DNA of 64,000 bases from Bacteroidota bacterium (GTDB lineage: Bacteria > Bacteroidota > Bacteroidia > Cytophagales > Cyclobacteriaceae). Shown here in pieces: positions 20,501 to 28,632 of this stretch (positions are counted from its first letter, which is position 1; each line of letters begins with the position of its first letter). The notes below the pieces were generated by a model. The model made no database searches, was not told the DNA's origin, and saw only the letters and a program-made list of their open reading frames with translations. The translations under genes were made by a program, and so were the position numbers. The DNA lies in the NCBI GenBank assembly GCA_023428695.1, contig JAEYWY010000028.1, positions 186,001 through 250,000 of the forward strand, given 5' to 3'.

Positions 20501-20872
20501 CGATTTCCTTGCCCGTTTGAACCAGGGATGCTGGTCGGAAGTATGGTTGAGTACCAACTCCGTAATAACGCGAATACCACGACGATGTGCTTCCTTCAAA
20601 AGTTGCTTGAAATCAGAAAGGGTACCGTAATCGGGATGAACATCAGTGTGATCGGTAACGTCAAATCCGTCGTCTTTTAACGGTGAAGGATAAAACGGCA
20701 GCAGCCAGAGTGTGTTAACACCAAGATCTTCAATGTAATCGAGTTTCTGTTGCAGCCCGACAAAATCACCAATACCATCTCCGTCGCTGTCGAAGAAGGC
20801 GCGAACCGAAACTTCGTAGAAAACCGCGTCTTTAAACCAAAGGGGATCGCCTCCGTTTTTGGAAACACTCAT
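17540..20872 (-). CDS. Trehalose synthase-like / maltokinase fusion (TreS domain lacks the GH13 nucleophile)
   Basis: A 1110-residue two-domain protein. Residues ~10-550 are a GH13 trehalose-synthase-type domain; ~580-1110 are a maltokinase (Mak/Pep2). TreS normally converts maltose and trehalose; Mak phosphorylates maltose to maltose-1-phosphate, the GlgE substrate. The kinase motifs are intact: TRIHGDYHLGQVL and FVIIDFEGEP. The TreS domain is abnormal: region II reads GFRLSSVPYLFE, putting Ser208 where GFRLDAVPYL is usual, so the nucleophile Asp is absent. Also DDGFDVTDH replaces the usual DDGYDIADY (Phe70, His75) and GDRFGVRTP replaces GDRDGVRTP (Phe396). Acid/base Glu250 (LIAEANLW) and Asp316 (FLRNHDEL) remain. 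Inference: the TreS half is a pseudoenzyme or has a changed reaction, leaving maltokinase as the active half. It begins two bases after glgE ends. Confidence 0.92.
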   Translation of the reverse strand: MSVSKNGGDPLWFKDAVFYEVSVRAFFDSDGDGIGDFVGLQQKLDYIEDLGVNTLWLLPFYPSPLKDDGFDVTDHTDVHPDYGTLSDFKQLLKEAHRRGIRVITELVLNHTSDQHPWFKRARKSKSGSRFRDYYVWSDTPDKYKDARIIFTDAESSNWTWDPEAKAYYWHRFYRHQPELNFENAEVQLEMIKIVDFWMKLGVDGFRLSSVPYLFEEEGTSCENLPQTHQFLKRLRAHIDKYYKDRILIAEANLWPEDAATYFGDGQECHMNFNFPLMPRIFLALRTEDTYPIIDIIEQTPETPPNSQWALFLRNHDELGLEMVTEEEKDYLLKAYASDSDTKFNSGIRRRLAPLLNNDRRKIELLNTILFSLPGTPVIYYGDEIGMGDNVYLGDRFGVRTPMQWSMNLNAGFSNANPQRLFLPVITDPVFRHESINVQTQEENPSSLLWWMKNVIAMRKRLNIFGRGSMKFIAGSNTKVLAFARTLDNQVIIVVANLSQFSQATVLDLSAYKDADVTEVFSQNRFLNVGEGEYSITIGPYGYFWLQVDKAEKKTMAEASGELPLVKTDLSWERILYNYNEVRDIERRILPPFMKKCRWFGGKAKAINKISLHKIIPLKVDGDTHFLCIVEVHYVQRLPELYFLPLTFAPSDSILERVEYTAQSVVCRAEIQNKAGFIMDSSYDKVFRDFLFLSMEKEMRIRDDEGGVLEFNSSMFSKVSTVKTVDSKILKADQSNTAIIYNDKYFFKFYRKLEKEINPDLEIVRFLSEQTSFRNSPKYAGGIEYRDAEGKTIVFGLLQEKVENQGDAWVMTVDSVGRFYERVIAKAKGMKLPRLINSPSIRFEDAPEEIQELIGKGFYERIVRLGQRTAEMHIALSSGKSDPAFSPENFTANYQRSMYSSLRKLVRDRFSLLETSLLKLPPAIQDLAKRILGQEDAILEAFSEIYQIKINAVKTRIHGDYHLGQVLFTGSDFVIIDFEGEPGFSFSERRLKKNALKDVAGMMRSIHYAAFGKILLNENYRERDLELLEAWADQWQHYVSRFYLGAYMDRMGMGTKLSYEQGVLIRTFLLEKAIYELGYELNARPDWTIIPLRGIEYLVKRFEEERQGRKK

Positions 20873-20874
20873 GG

Positions 20875-22821
20875 TTATAAGTAGGATTCGTGGATTTGTA
20901 ATTTAAACAAATGGAATGGCATTTTGTACGGATCCAACTCCACATAATTCCACTCCTGCGTCCACGTATAATGTTCATCCATGATAAGATCATGAAGCTT
21001 GACGTTAATATGATCGCCCAGTTTGAGATAATCCTTCGGCAACTGAACATACCCCGAATGCCTTGCGTGCGGATCAAGGTTAACGATAACCAGAACGATA
21101 TCGCTGCGGTCATCAGTAGCCTTGACGAAGGCAAGCAAATTTTGATTTTCGATAAAGCAGAATCGTATATTCCACGTCGACTGCAAAGCGGGATGTTCAT
21201 GCCGTGCCTTGTTAACCAGTGTGATAATATCGGTCATCCGGTTTGTCTTTTTCCAGTCGTGGCGTTTGATCTCGTATTTTTCCGAGTTGAAGTACTCTTC
21301 TTTCGCAGGAACGGGTTCGTTGTCGAGGAACTCGTACACCGGTCCGTACATCCCGTAATTGGACGACAACGTGGCCGCCAGAGCAAGCCGGATGATGAAA
21401 ATGTTCTCACCCTGGTGTTGCAGGTGATACGGAAGTATGTCGGGTGTGTTCGGCCAGAAGTTTGGACGGAAGTAATTGCGCGACTGACCAGAGACAAGCT
21501 CATTCATGTATTCGGTAAGCTCGTGCTTAGGTACCCGCCAGGTGAAGTACGTGTATGATTGCGTGAACCCTACTTTTGCCAGCGATGCCATCACCTTGGG
21601 TCGGGTAAACGCCTCTGCAAGGAATATTACGTCATCGTACTTTTTGTTCACTTCAGCAATTGCCCATTCCCAGAACCGGATTGGCTTGGTGTGCGGATTA
21701 TCAACACGAAATATCTTCACACCCTGGTCAATCCAATATGTGATAACAGAAAGCAGTTCCTTCCAAAGTGCCTCCCAATCCTCGCTTTCGAAATTGAACG
21801 GATAAATATCCTGATACTTCTTGGGTGGGTTTTCTGCATACTGAATGGAACCATCGGGTCGGATCTTGAACCAGTTTTTGTGAGCCTTAACATACGGATG
21901 GTCCGGTGCACATTGAAAAGCGATATCAAGTGCAATGTCGATGTTAAGTTTCTTTGCTTCCTGAATCAGTAGTTTGTAGTCGTCAAGCGTACCAAGTTCC
22001 GGGTGAATACTTTTGTGACCACCCTCGTCACTGCCGATGGCCCACGGCGAACCTGGCTCACCCGGTTCGGAATTAACATTATTGTTTTTACCCTTGCGGT
22101 TTACCTTTCCGATCGGATGAATCGGCGGAAGGTATAACACATCAAAACCCATGGAAGCGATTCGTGGAAGCAAACGGATCACATCGCGGAACGTCCCGTG
22201 TTTGCCATCCAACGATGCCGATCTGGGAAACAACTCATACCATGTGCTGAAGTTCGCTTTTTTATGCTCGACCAGAACACGCCAGTGTGTCGCAGGCATT
22301 GCCGGGTGTTCAATAACCGGATTTGTGTGTACAATTTCAGCAAAAGCATCGCTCATTACGAAGGCAACAGCATCGTCATAGGGAGCTTCAAGCTTTTTTG
22401 CTGTTTCTTCCAGGTCCGCTTTATTCTTTTTCGACAAGGTTCGCAGATATTGTGCTCCCTCCTTTAATTCGAGGCTTACGTCAACATTTGCGAGTGATTT
22501 TTTCCTGAACCCATCGTACCACGTATCGAAGTGGTCGATCCATGCCAGAATGGTGAAATTGTAGTAGCCTTTTTCGGTCACCGTGAAAGCAGCACTCCAC
22601 ACGTCGTTCATCTCATGTTGCATCTCGACAGTCTGCCATTGCTCCTCTCCTTCTTTGCGGAACAGCAGGTGCGCTCTGAGGTGATCGTGTCCGTCGCAAA
22701 AAATATCAGCGGTCACATCGACACGTTCGCCGACAGTTCGTTTCGCCGGATATAAACCACCATCGACCTCAGGCTGGACGTTTTCAATTATTACACGCTG
22801 CTGACCGTTGATCTTGTTCAT
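20875..22821 (-). CDS. glgE: Alpha-1,4-glucan:maltose-1-phosphate maltosyltransferase
   Basis: A 648-residue GH13_3 enzyme that transfers maltosyl units from maltose-1-phosphate to growing alpha-1,4-glucan chains. The N-terminal beta domain (about residues 10-110) is followed by the characteristic helical insert and barrel. GlgE motifs are clear: WYELFPRSAS, DVLYLPPIHPIG, a GSPWAIGSDEGGHKSIHPELG stretch, IALDIAFQCAPDHPYV, nucleophile Asp374 in IFRVDNPHTKP, and acid/base Glu403 in IFLAEAFTRP. Unlike the TreS-like domain next door, its catalytic residues are conserved. It lies 28 bases after the amylase lipoprotein gene and 2 bases before the treS-like/mak gene, so it should be co-transcribed and possibly co-translated with its substrate-making enzyme. 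Confidence 0.96.
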   Translation of the reverse strand: MNKINGQQRVIIENVQPEVDGGLYPAKRTVGERVDVTADIFCDGHDHLRAHLLFRKEGEEQWQTVEMQHEMNDVWSAAFTVTEKGYYNFTILAWIDHFDTWYDGFRKKSLANVDVSLELKEGAQYLRTLSKKNKADLEETAKKLEAPYDDAVAFVMSDAFAEIVHTNPVIEHPAMPATHWRVLVEHKKANFSTWYELFPRSASLDGKHGTFRDVIRLLPRIASMGFDVLYLPPIHPIGKVNRKGKNNNVNSEPGEPGSPWAIGSDEGGHKSIHPELGTLDDYKLLIQEAKKLNIDIALDIAFQCAPDHPYVKAHKNWFKIRPDGSIQYAENPPKKYQDIYPFNFESEDWEALWKELLSVITYWIDQGVKIFRVDNPHTKPIRFWEWAIAEVNKKYDDVIFLAEAFTRPKVMASLAKVGFTQSYTYFTWRVPKHELTEYMNELVSGQSRNYFRPNFWPNTPDILPYHLQHQGENIFIIRLALAATLSSNYGMYGPVYEFLDNEPVPAKEEYFNSEKYEIKRHDWKKTNRMTDIITLVNKARHEHPALQSTWNIRFCFIENQNLLAFVKATDDRSDIVLVIVNLDPHARHSGYVQLPKDYLKLGDHINVKLHDLIMDEHYTWTQEWNYVELDPYKMPFHLFKLQIHESYL

Positions 22822-22837
22822 TACCCTTTATTTTGTT

Positions 22838-22850
22838 CAATCGATTACAT
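22838..22850. promoter_or_regulatory. Candidate operator half-palindrome upstream of glgE
   Basis: Within the 28-base gap before glgE lies CAATCGATTACAT, with a perfect AATCGATT core. LacI-family regulators of sugar genes often bind CG-centred palindromes of this kind. The outer bases are not symmetric, there is only one clear copy and no LacI gene in the window, so this is a weak candidate. Confidence 0.2.
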
Positions 22851-24643
22851 TAATTGAGTTCAAAAATGAATGCACCATAAGGCGGCAGGGTGATCTCCAT
22901 ATCCAGCCCGTTCAGTGATAATTTGATATCCGCGTCAAGCACAGAGCGCGCAAGCAGACCCGCGGTCTTCAAGCCCGATGCCAACGCCGCATCTTCTGGA
23001 ATATTCACCTTCACCAGACGCTCCGACGAATTAAATCCACAGACCACGAGTAACTTCTGTTGATCGTTGTAGCGAAGAAACGCAGAAACTTTCGCGTCAA
23101 AATTCCCTGCCCTGGTGTTCGGTTCCGTCAGGTCAAGATACTCACCTGACGTAATCGCAGGACTGTCCTTTACGAAGTTGAGCAATCTGCTATAGAAACT
23201 GCGCAACTGTTTCTGTTCATCGGACAGAAGGCCGCCATCGAAGGCACCACCATTCATCCATTTCTGATGTTCCGGAACACCCCAGTAATCAAAGATCGTT
23301 GTACGCCCATCGTTGCCCTGAAAACCTTCGGTACCCGTCCCCGGTTCGCCCACCTCCTGACCGAAGTACACCATCACCGGACCACGGTCAATGGTCGCAC
23401 TGATGACCATCGCAGGCAATGCCTTCAATGGATCGCCGGCGAAATGTGGCGAAGCTATGCGTTGCTCATCATGGTTTTCCAAAAAGTGAAGCATGTGGTC
23501 ATTGATGCCATCGAGACTCTTTTGGATTGCAGGGATGTCGGACGAGCTGCTTCGTCCAGCAATCAGGAAACGCAAGGTGTCATAAAGTTGCACCTTGTCG
23601 TAGAGGTAATCGAATTTCCCAATACGGATGTAATTGGTATACTCGGCAGGGTTATATATCTCTGCAATGAATATGATGGCAGGGTTTACTTCTTTAATCT
23701 GGGGAATGACCCAATTCCAGAATTCAACCGGAACCATCTCAGCCATATCACACCGGAATCCGTCAACATTTTTCGAAGCCCAGTAAAGCAGTATGTCTCG
23801 CATTTTCTCCCACGTATCAGGAACGGGATCAAAATGTTTGGTGCGACCAAGTTGAATATCAACACCATAGTTTAGTTTGACCGTTTCGAACCATTCATTC
23901 ACACCGGGTGCGTGTGTAAACTGATCATTACCTGTAACCTTGGCGGGATGTTCATCAAACTTTCCATCTTTCGTAGGAAATGTGTTGTCGGGTCCGAGGG
24001 CATCGTATCCGGATGGAACTTCAAAAGACTTCCCCGGAAGATAATAGAAGTTATTCGACGGTTTGAATGATGTCGTGGTGTCGTCATCCTGCCCGAGGTC
24101 TTTTATTCCCTCAGGCTTCGCGTCACTGTGATACGCGCGTGCAACGTGATTGGGTACAAAGTCGATGATGACTTTTAAACCTTCGTTATGTGTGCGTTCC
24201 ACCAAAGCCTCAAATTCTTCCATACGACGCGGCACATTGACGGCCAGGTCGGGGTTCACATCATAATAGTCCTTGATGGCGTACGGTGAACCGGCCCGTC
24301 CCTTCACAACATCTGCGTCATCAAGTGGGATTCCGTAAGCAGTGTAGTCAGTAAGCACAGCATGTTCAATAACACCAGTGTACCAGACGTGAGTAGCGCC
24401 GAGTTCCTTAATGCCCTGCAAAGCCTTTTGATTGATATCCGAGAACTTGCCAACTCCATTCTCCTCGATTGTTCCGTATGTTTTGTTTGTCGTGTTCTTG
24501 TTGCCGAACAATCGGGTCATCATCTGGTAAACGACAATCTTTCCGGAAGACGTTCTCATAGCAGAGTCAGGGGGAAAAGTTTCTTTTGTCCGGGCACATG
24601 ATGCCAGCAGAGCGGCAGCGAAAAAAATGGTTAACGATCTCAT
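22850..24643 (-). CDS. GH13 alpha-amylase family surface/periplasmic lipoprotein
   Basis: A 597-residue GH13 enzyme exported as a lipoprotein: MRSLTIFFAAALLASC gives an SPII signal with lipidated Cys16. The ATG at 24643 fits this signal better than the TTG at 24661. Catalytic motifs are complete: region I VIIDFVPNHVARAY, nucleophile Asp299 in VDGFRCDMAEMVP, acid/base Glu in FIAEIYNPAEY, and region IV FLENHDEQRIA. The closest functional analogues are SusG-like or neopullulanase-like amylases of Bacteroidota. Being the first gene of the glgE operon, it would hydrolyse external or periplasmic alpha-glucan to maltose and short oligosaccharides, supplying maltokinase. No SusC/SusD pair is present in the window. 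Exact product profile is not predictable. Confidence 0.9.
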   Translation of the reverse strand: MRSLTIFFAAALLASCARTKETFPPDSAMRTSSGKIVVYQMMTRLFGNKNTTNKTYGTIEENGVGKFSDINQKALQGIKELGATHVWYTGVIEHAVLTDYTAYGIPLDDADVVKGRAGSPYAIKDYYDVNPDLAVNVPRRMEEFEALVERTHNEGLKVIIDFVPNHVARAYHSDAKPEGIKDLGQDDDTTTSFKPSNNFYYLPGKSFEVPSGYDALGPDNTFPTKDGKFDEHPAKVTGNDQFTHAPGVNEWFETVKLNYGVDIQLGRTKHFDPVPDTWEKMRDILLYWASKNVDGFRCDMAEMVPVEFWNWVIPQIKEVNPAIIFIAEIYNPAEYTNYIRIGKFDYLYDKVQLYDTLRFLIAGRSSSSDIPAIQKSLDGINDHMLHFLENHDEQRIASPHFAGDPLKALPAMVISATIDRGPVMVYFGQEVGEPGTGTEGFQGNDGRTTIFDYWGVPEHQKWMNGGAFDGGLLSDEQKQLRSFYSRLLNFVKDSPAITSGEYLDLTEPNTRAGNFDAKVSAFLRYNDQQKLLVVCGFNSSERLVKVNIPEDAALASGLKTAGLLARSVLDADIKLSLNGLDMEITLPPYGAFIFELN

Positions 24644-24778
24644 ATGCGTCAATATAAACAAGATTCAACACCTTTTTCAAAGGGATTTCCCTAAATCGTT
24701 TGCAGTAACCTTTCCGAAGCAGGAAATGATTTCAGAAAACAACGAACTGGCCAACACGTCATTAACCGGATGCGGTGA

Positions 24779-27175
24779 CTACTTTGTCGGGAGTAAAGTC
24801 AGGCGCCGCGCCGAAGCGTTGACGATATCGTCGCGGTCGAACAACATGGGTCTGAATTCACCATTGACAAACATGCTGGCCTGGTCACTGTAGTGCGGGC
24901 TCATAATATTGCCGCTTTGGCCAGTGGGCGAAACGGTAACACCTGCAGAGATATCGCTGAAGTCCGTGATCTTGCGTAACGCAGGTCCGACATCAACAGC
25001 AAAATACCCTGTTGTGGAATACCGAAAATCCAGGTTGTTGATGACCTCGCTTCCGCCAGCCACAGCAAACGGGCCAACGTCGAAAATGCGGTCCAATGGT
25101 TTGACGGTACCCAGGGCGTGCTTGTGCGTCAGCGTATGGACCTTACCCCATGCCCATTTGGACGGATCCTGACCCATCGTTTTTTCAAGTATGATTTGCG
25201 CCGAATCAAATGCCAGGGCGATTACATCAGCACGCATTTCCACCTCCGTTGTCAATACGTTATCCCACCATGGTGATTTCGCACTACCGAGAAGCTGAGT
25301 CAGGCTATTCTTAATCAGCGCCGACTTCAGCATCACATCATACGCGGCGTCACCCAGTTCGTCCTTCATTGTCAATGAAAGCGTATGGCTAAGGACGTTG
25401 TAGTACACAGCAGGCGCTGTTAACGACGCTGCATGATCGCCATCCCATTCGCGCAGGAGCTTAATCAGCGTTCCATGCTTACCGCGCGCGTTCGATGAAT
25501 CGGCAATCGACGCAATCAGGTGTGCGATATCTGCATGCATTGCCGAAACATGGTCGAGGTCTATGCGCTTCATGTCGTTGACTGAAAGCTTTTCCTCGCC
25601 TGAAAGAAGTTTCACGATCCTCCCTGCCCTGCTTCTCGGAAAGTAGTAGCCCGCATGCGCGACGCCATTGATCGAATCAGGTTGATTGTTCGCGGAGTAA
25701 ACAAAGCCCGACGGGGGATTGATTGATTTCGGATTAAAGGAGAAGTCATAAAAGCCAAGGTACTCATCATGTCCACTGCTTCCGTCAAGGAACAGTTTGC
25801 TTTGTACATGAGCGGGACGTTGCGGTAACCGCGCCGCGGCCCACCAGGCTATGTTACCTTCGATGTCACCATACATGAGATTGAGTCCGGGCGATGAAAA
25901 GAGAGCAACTGCCTTCTCTGCCTCCTCAAACGTGGACGCGCGGTTCAGTTGATACGCAGCCTCAAGTGCGTGGTTATCCTGCTGTAGAAGCAACCACGAG
26001 AGCGCTATAGGGTCCTCGCCTTCAACATTTCCGACAATGCCATTCACGACAGGACCATGCCGGCTTTCGCGTATTTCGAGCACATGATCGGGCTGATCCT
26101 TGACGCGGATGATTTCCTTCCGCGTATTCAGATTCTCCCACGCATCTCCAAACTTAACTTGGTTTGAGTCAGCAGGATTGACCGTTTCACGGAAGAAGTC
26201 GACGTCGTCATTTTCAAACATGGTCATGCCCCACGCACAAAACCGGTTGTTCCCAAGAATCCCGAACGGAAGCCCGGCAAGATGGTGACCATAAAAGCTG
26301 AAGCCGGGATATTCCAGATGGGCTTCATACCATACCGCAGGCTGGGAAAAACCAATATGCGTATCGTTGACAAGAATCGGTGCCCCGGACGCGGATCTCT
26401 CGCTGCTGATAACCCAACCGTTGCTGCCCTGGATCATTGGCACAGGCAATTTCTGAAGCGCCGAGTGTAACGAAGAAATCAGCCGGTCGTGTGTTGACTT
26501 TGCCTTGCCTGCGTAAACCGGAATAATCTCGGTATCAGGGCCGGAATCTACAGCGAGATCGGCGAGATATTCGTTTCCTAATTCGGTGTGAATTTTTTCG
26601 AGAACCGGATCAAGTTCGAATCCTTCTGCAAAACCGAGTGCCATAAAACCGATGACGTAGTACACATCTTCCGGAATGAATTCAGTCTTTGGGATTCCTA
26701 TAACGGTGAACTCTACCGGCGTCGGCCCCTCCTGAATGAACGTGTTGACCCCACGTTGATAGGCAAACACGGCCTTTTGGTATCCGGCAGTGTCCGCGGC
26801 CAGGTACTTCTCAGCATGGCTTTTGGCAAAACGGTTCAACCCCAGCGTACGGAAGAGTTTATCGACTTCCAGAAAGTCGGGACCCAGTACCTCAGCCAGC
26901 TTTCCCGACGATGCACGACGCAGCATTTCCATTTGGAAGAGTCGATCCCGCGCGTGCAGGTATCCCAGCGCGAAGTAAGCGTCGTGGGCGGACTGCGCAT
27001 AGATATGCGGTACCCCGTAGTCATCGAAATAGACCTCGGTGGGCGCGGCAAGTCCGACGAGTTTAAGTTCTCCGGAGAACTTCGGGCGCTGGATAAGCAC
27101 ATAGCCATACAGTACGAGGCCCACGAGCCCAATCAAGACCACGAGAATAACCAATATGCGCGCTACCCATTTCAT
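24779..27175 (-). CDS. Penicillin acylase family protein (Ntn hydrolase)
   Basis: A 798-residue N-terminal-nucleophile hydrolase precursor. It has an N-terminal membrane segment (VARILVILVVLIGLVGLVLYG), an alpha-chain region (DDYGVPHIYAQSAHDAYFALGYLHARDRLFQME, the family signature split here by context), and the autoprocessing site IQG|SNGWVIS, where Ser251 becomes the N-terminal nucleophile of the beta chain. ILVNDTHIG and the later NNQPD stretch match beta-chain motifs. Two GTG codons lie upstream of the chosen ATG at 27175. Such enzymes hydrolyse amide bonds of penicillins, acyl-homoserine lactones or unknown acyl amides; substrate cannot be told from sequence. It is separated from the amylase gene by 135 bases and follows the TMEM220 gene by 44. 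Confidence 0.92.
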   Translation of the reverse strand: MKWVARILVILVVLIGLVGLVLYGYVLIQRPKFSGELKLVGLAAPTEVYFDDYGVPHIYAQSAHDAYFALGYLHARDRLFQMEMLRRASSGKLAEVLGPDFLEVDKLFRTLGLNRFAKSHAEKYLAADTAGYQKAVFAYQRGVNTFIQEGPTPVEFTVIGIPKTEFIPEDVYYVIGFMALGFAEGFELDPVLEKIHTELGNEYLADLAVDSGPDTEIIPVYAGKAKSTHDRLISSLHSALQKLPVPMIQGSNGWVISSERSASGAPILVNDTHIGFSQPAVWYEAHLEYPGFSFYGHHLAGLPFGILGNNRFCAWGMTMFENDDVDFFRETVNPADSNQVKFGDAWENLNTRKEIIRVKDQPDHVLEIRESRHGPVVNGIVGNVEGEDPIALSWLLLQQDNHALEAAYQLNRASTFEEAEKAVALFSSPGLNLMYGDIEGNIAWWAAARLPQRPAHVQSKLFLDGSSGHDEYLGFYDFSFNPKSINPPSGFVYSANNQPDSINGVAHAGYYFPRSRAGRIVKLLSGEEKLSVNDMKRIDLDHVSAMHADIAHLIASIADSSNARGKHGTLIKLLREWDGDHAASLTAPAVYYNVLSHTLSLTMKDELGDAAYDVMLKSALIKNSLTQLLGSAKSPWWDNVLTTEVEMRADVIALAFDSAQIILEKTMGQDPSKWAWGKVHTLTHKHALGTVKPLDRIFDVGPFAVAGGSEVINNLDFRYSTTGYFAVDVGPALRKITDFSDISAGVTVSPTGQSGNIMSPHYSDQASMFVNGEFRPMLFDRDDIVNASARRLTLLPTK

Positions 27176-27219
27176 CACCACTAAATCAATATTATGAACT
27201 CACGTAAAGAATTTCAGAA

Positions 27220-27612
27220 TCATTCCTGAGCAGTATTTCTGGCGTTTTTCTGAGCCTTTCGGGCCCGAATGAAATAGAAAATCAGGACGGCGATACAAAT
27301 CCAGAGTCCGAGGAACTCCCTGGCCTCCTCAATATAAAGGTGATTCATTTTTGCGACATCATCGAACAAGTTGGACTTGTCCGGCTGGCTCATCCATTCC
27401 ATGACGCCTGACCAGTACCGGAAGCTATATCCAACGAAGACAATCAGCAGAATAATGATTACCCTCAACGGATGGATACCAAACATGGCGAGCACCGCCA
27501 GTACTGCCATTGAGCCGTAGACCAGGATCCAGAGTAGCGGATCGGGGTCGTTCACCTGCACGAAAGCAAAAAGGAGGAAGAGAGCGGCAAGTATAAAATT
27601 GAGAATCTTCAT
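27220..27612 (-). CDS. TMEM220 family membrane protein
   Basis: A 130-residue membrane protein with four hydrophobic segments. The family hallmark FVQVNDPDPLLWILVYG lies at the end of helix one and start of helix two, followed by a YSFRYWSG loop and a conserved EEAREFLGLWICI helix. TMEM220-like proteins occur in Bacteroidota and in animals; no function is established. The C-terminus is basic (RARKAQKNARN), probably cytoplasmic. It sits between a sugar isomerase gene with its own terminator and the penicillin acylase gene, so it may be the first gene of a two-gene unit with the latter. Confidence 0.8.
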   Translation of the reverse strand: MKILNFILAALFLLFAFVQVNDPDPLLWILVYGSMAVLAVLAMFGIHPLRVIIILLIVFVGYSFRYWSGVMEWMSQPDKSNLFDDVAKMNHLYIEEAREFLGLWICIAVLIFYFIRARKAQKNARNTAQE

Positions 27613-27623
27613 GGTAAGCCTTT

Positions 27624-27658
27624 AAAAAAGAGATGTCGGACAGAGTGTGCCCGACATC
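27624..27658 (-). terminator. Rho-independent terminator after the sugar isomerase gene
   Basis: Read on the minus strand, an 8-bp perfect stem GATGTCGG/CCGACATC (27651-27658 with 27632-27639, 11-base loop) is followed by TCTTTTTT. It lies 35 bases after the stop of the gene ending at 27693 and separates the keto-sugar cluster from the TMEM220/acylase genes. Confidence 0.8.
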
Positions 27659-27692
27659 GCTGTAAACAAAAACGAAAAAACTTGATTGAAAT

Positions 27693-28568
27693 TTACAAAA
27701 TAGTTTTCATGTATTCAGCACAAGCCTGCACACTTTTTATCGGCTCACCTGGATAGGATTCCTGCTCGACAAAAAACTGTTTCATTCCAGACTGCTTGGC
27801 TTTGGCGAAGATAGTCTTGAAGTCGATCGAACCCTTGCCTATGTCAGCATTACGGTTCTTATCTTCCTTCGACATGTCTTTGACGTGCCACTGTTCAAAC
27901 CTGCCGGGATATTTGGCAAAGTAAGCGAGCGGATCTTTTCCCGCATTCACCACCCAGAAGATATCCATTTCCATTGCAACGTTCTTTGGATCAAGTTCCG
28001 CGAGCATTACATCATACGGAATCTGGCCTTCCATTTCCATGAACTCGAATGCGTGGTTGTGGTATGAGAATCGAATGCCATTCTTCCGGCATATTTCGCC
28101 GGCCCTGTTAAACTCCTCGCAGCGTTTCTTGTAGTCGTCGATGGAAGTCCTTTCGTTTTCACCGAGGTAAGGGCAGACCATGTATTTCTGACCGATGGCT
28201 TTTGCATCAGCGATAGCCTGGTCCCAGCCGGAACGGATTATATCGATACCGTAGTGACCACTGGACACTTTCATTCCGAGGCCCTTGACATAGTCATTGA
28301 AGTCTTTGACTGTCATGCCGAACAGTTTGCCGTCACGATACCCGTAGGTTTCAAGCTGTTTGTATCCGAACTCCGCAACTTGTTTGAGAACGCCTTTGGG
28401 ATCTTTAGGCATTGTTTCGCGAAGAGTATAAAGTTGCAGCCCGAGGGTACTTTTACCCTTACTCTTTCCGAGGGCGACGAAAGATGGCAGGGACAGCAAA
28501 CCGACTGCAGCAACGGAGGCAGTCTGGATGAACTCCCTCCGCTTGATAGGTTTCAATGGGCGTGTCAT
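27693..28568 (-). CDS. Sugar phosphate isomerase/epimerase family protein with Tat-like signal
   Basis: A 291-residue AP-endonuclease-2-type TIM barrel. The N-terminus KRREFIQTASVAAVGLLSLPSF is a twin-arginine-like signal, so the enzyme probably acts in the periplasm. Barrel motifs: LGLQLYTLRETMPKDP, SYHNHAFEFMEM, AMEMDIFWVVNAG, QWHVKDMS and FFVEQESY, which provide the usual Glu/Asp/His metal ligands. Such proteins occur in Bacteroidota next to ThuA, DUF1080 and Gfo/Idh/MocA genes and act on sugars or keto-sugars. It lies 64 bases after the large ThuA-dehydrogenase fusion and ends before a good terminator. Precise reaction unknown; a 3-keto-glucoside isomerase/lyase or hydrolase step is a reasonable guess. 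Confidence 0.85.
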   Translation of the reverse strand: MTRPLKPIKRREFIQTASVAAVGLLSLPSFVALGKSKGKSTLGLQLYTLRETMPKDPKGVLKQVAEFGYKQLETYGYRDGKLFGMTVKDFNDYVKGLGMKVSSGHYGIDIIRSGWDQAIADAKAIGQKYMVCPYLGENERTSIDDYKKRCEEFNRAGEICRKNGIRFSYHNHAFEFMEMEGQIPYDVMLAELDPKNVAMEMDIFWVVNAGKDPLAYFAKYPGRFEQWHVKDMSKEDKNRNADIGKGSIDFKTIFAKAKQSGMKQFFVEQESYPGEPIKSVQACAEYMKTIL

Positions 28569-28614
28569 ACAGGTTCAGGTTGTTTGGCAGTCACAACTAC
28601 AGTCAAGCAGCATC

Positions 28615-28627
28615 ACACATTATGTGT
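28615..28627. promoter_or_regulatory. Short perfect palindrome upstream of the Tat-signal isomerase gene
   Basis: ACACAT-T-ATGTGT is a perfect 6+1+6 inverted repeat in the 64-base gap. It could be an operator for the downstream isomerase gene or a weak hairpin at the end of the upstream one. No run of T follows, so it is not a typical terminator. Confidence 0.2.
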
Positions 28628-28632
28628 TCCGG

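Noticed and set aside
20911..21558. 215-codon plus-strand frame inside glgE
   Set aside because: Antisense to the catalytic domain of GlgE; typical shadow in a high-scoring coding region.
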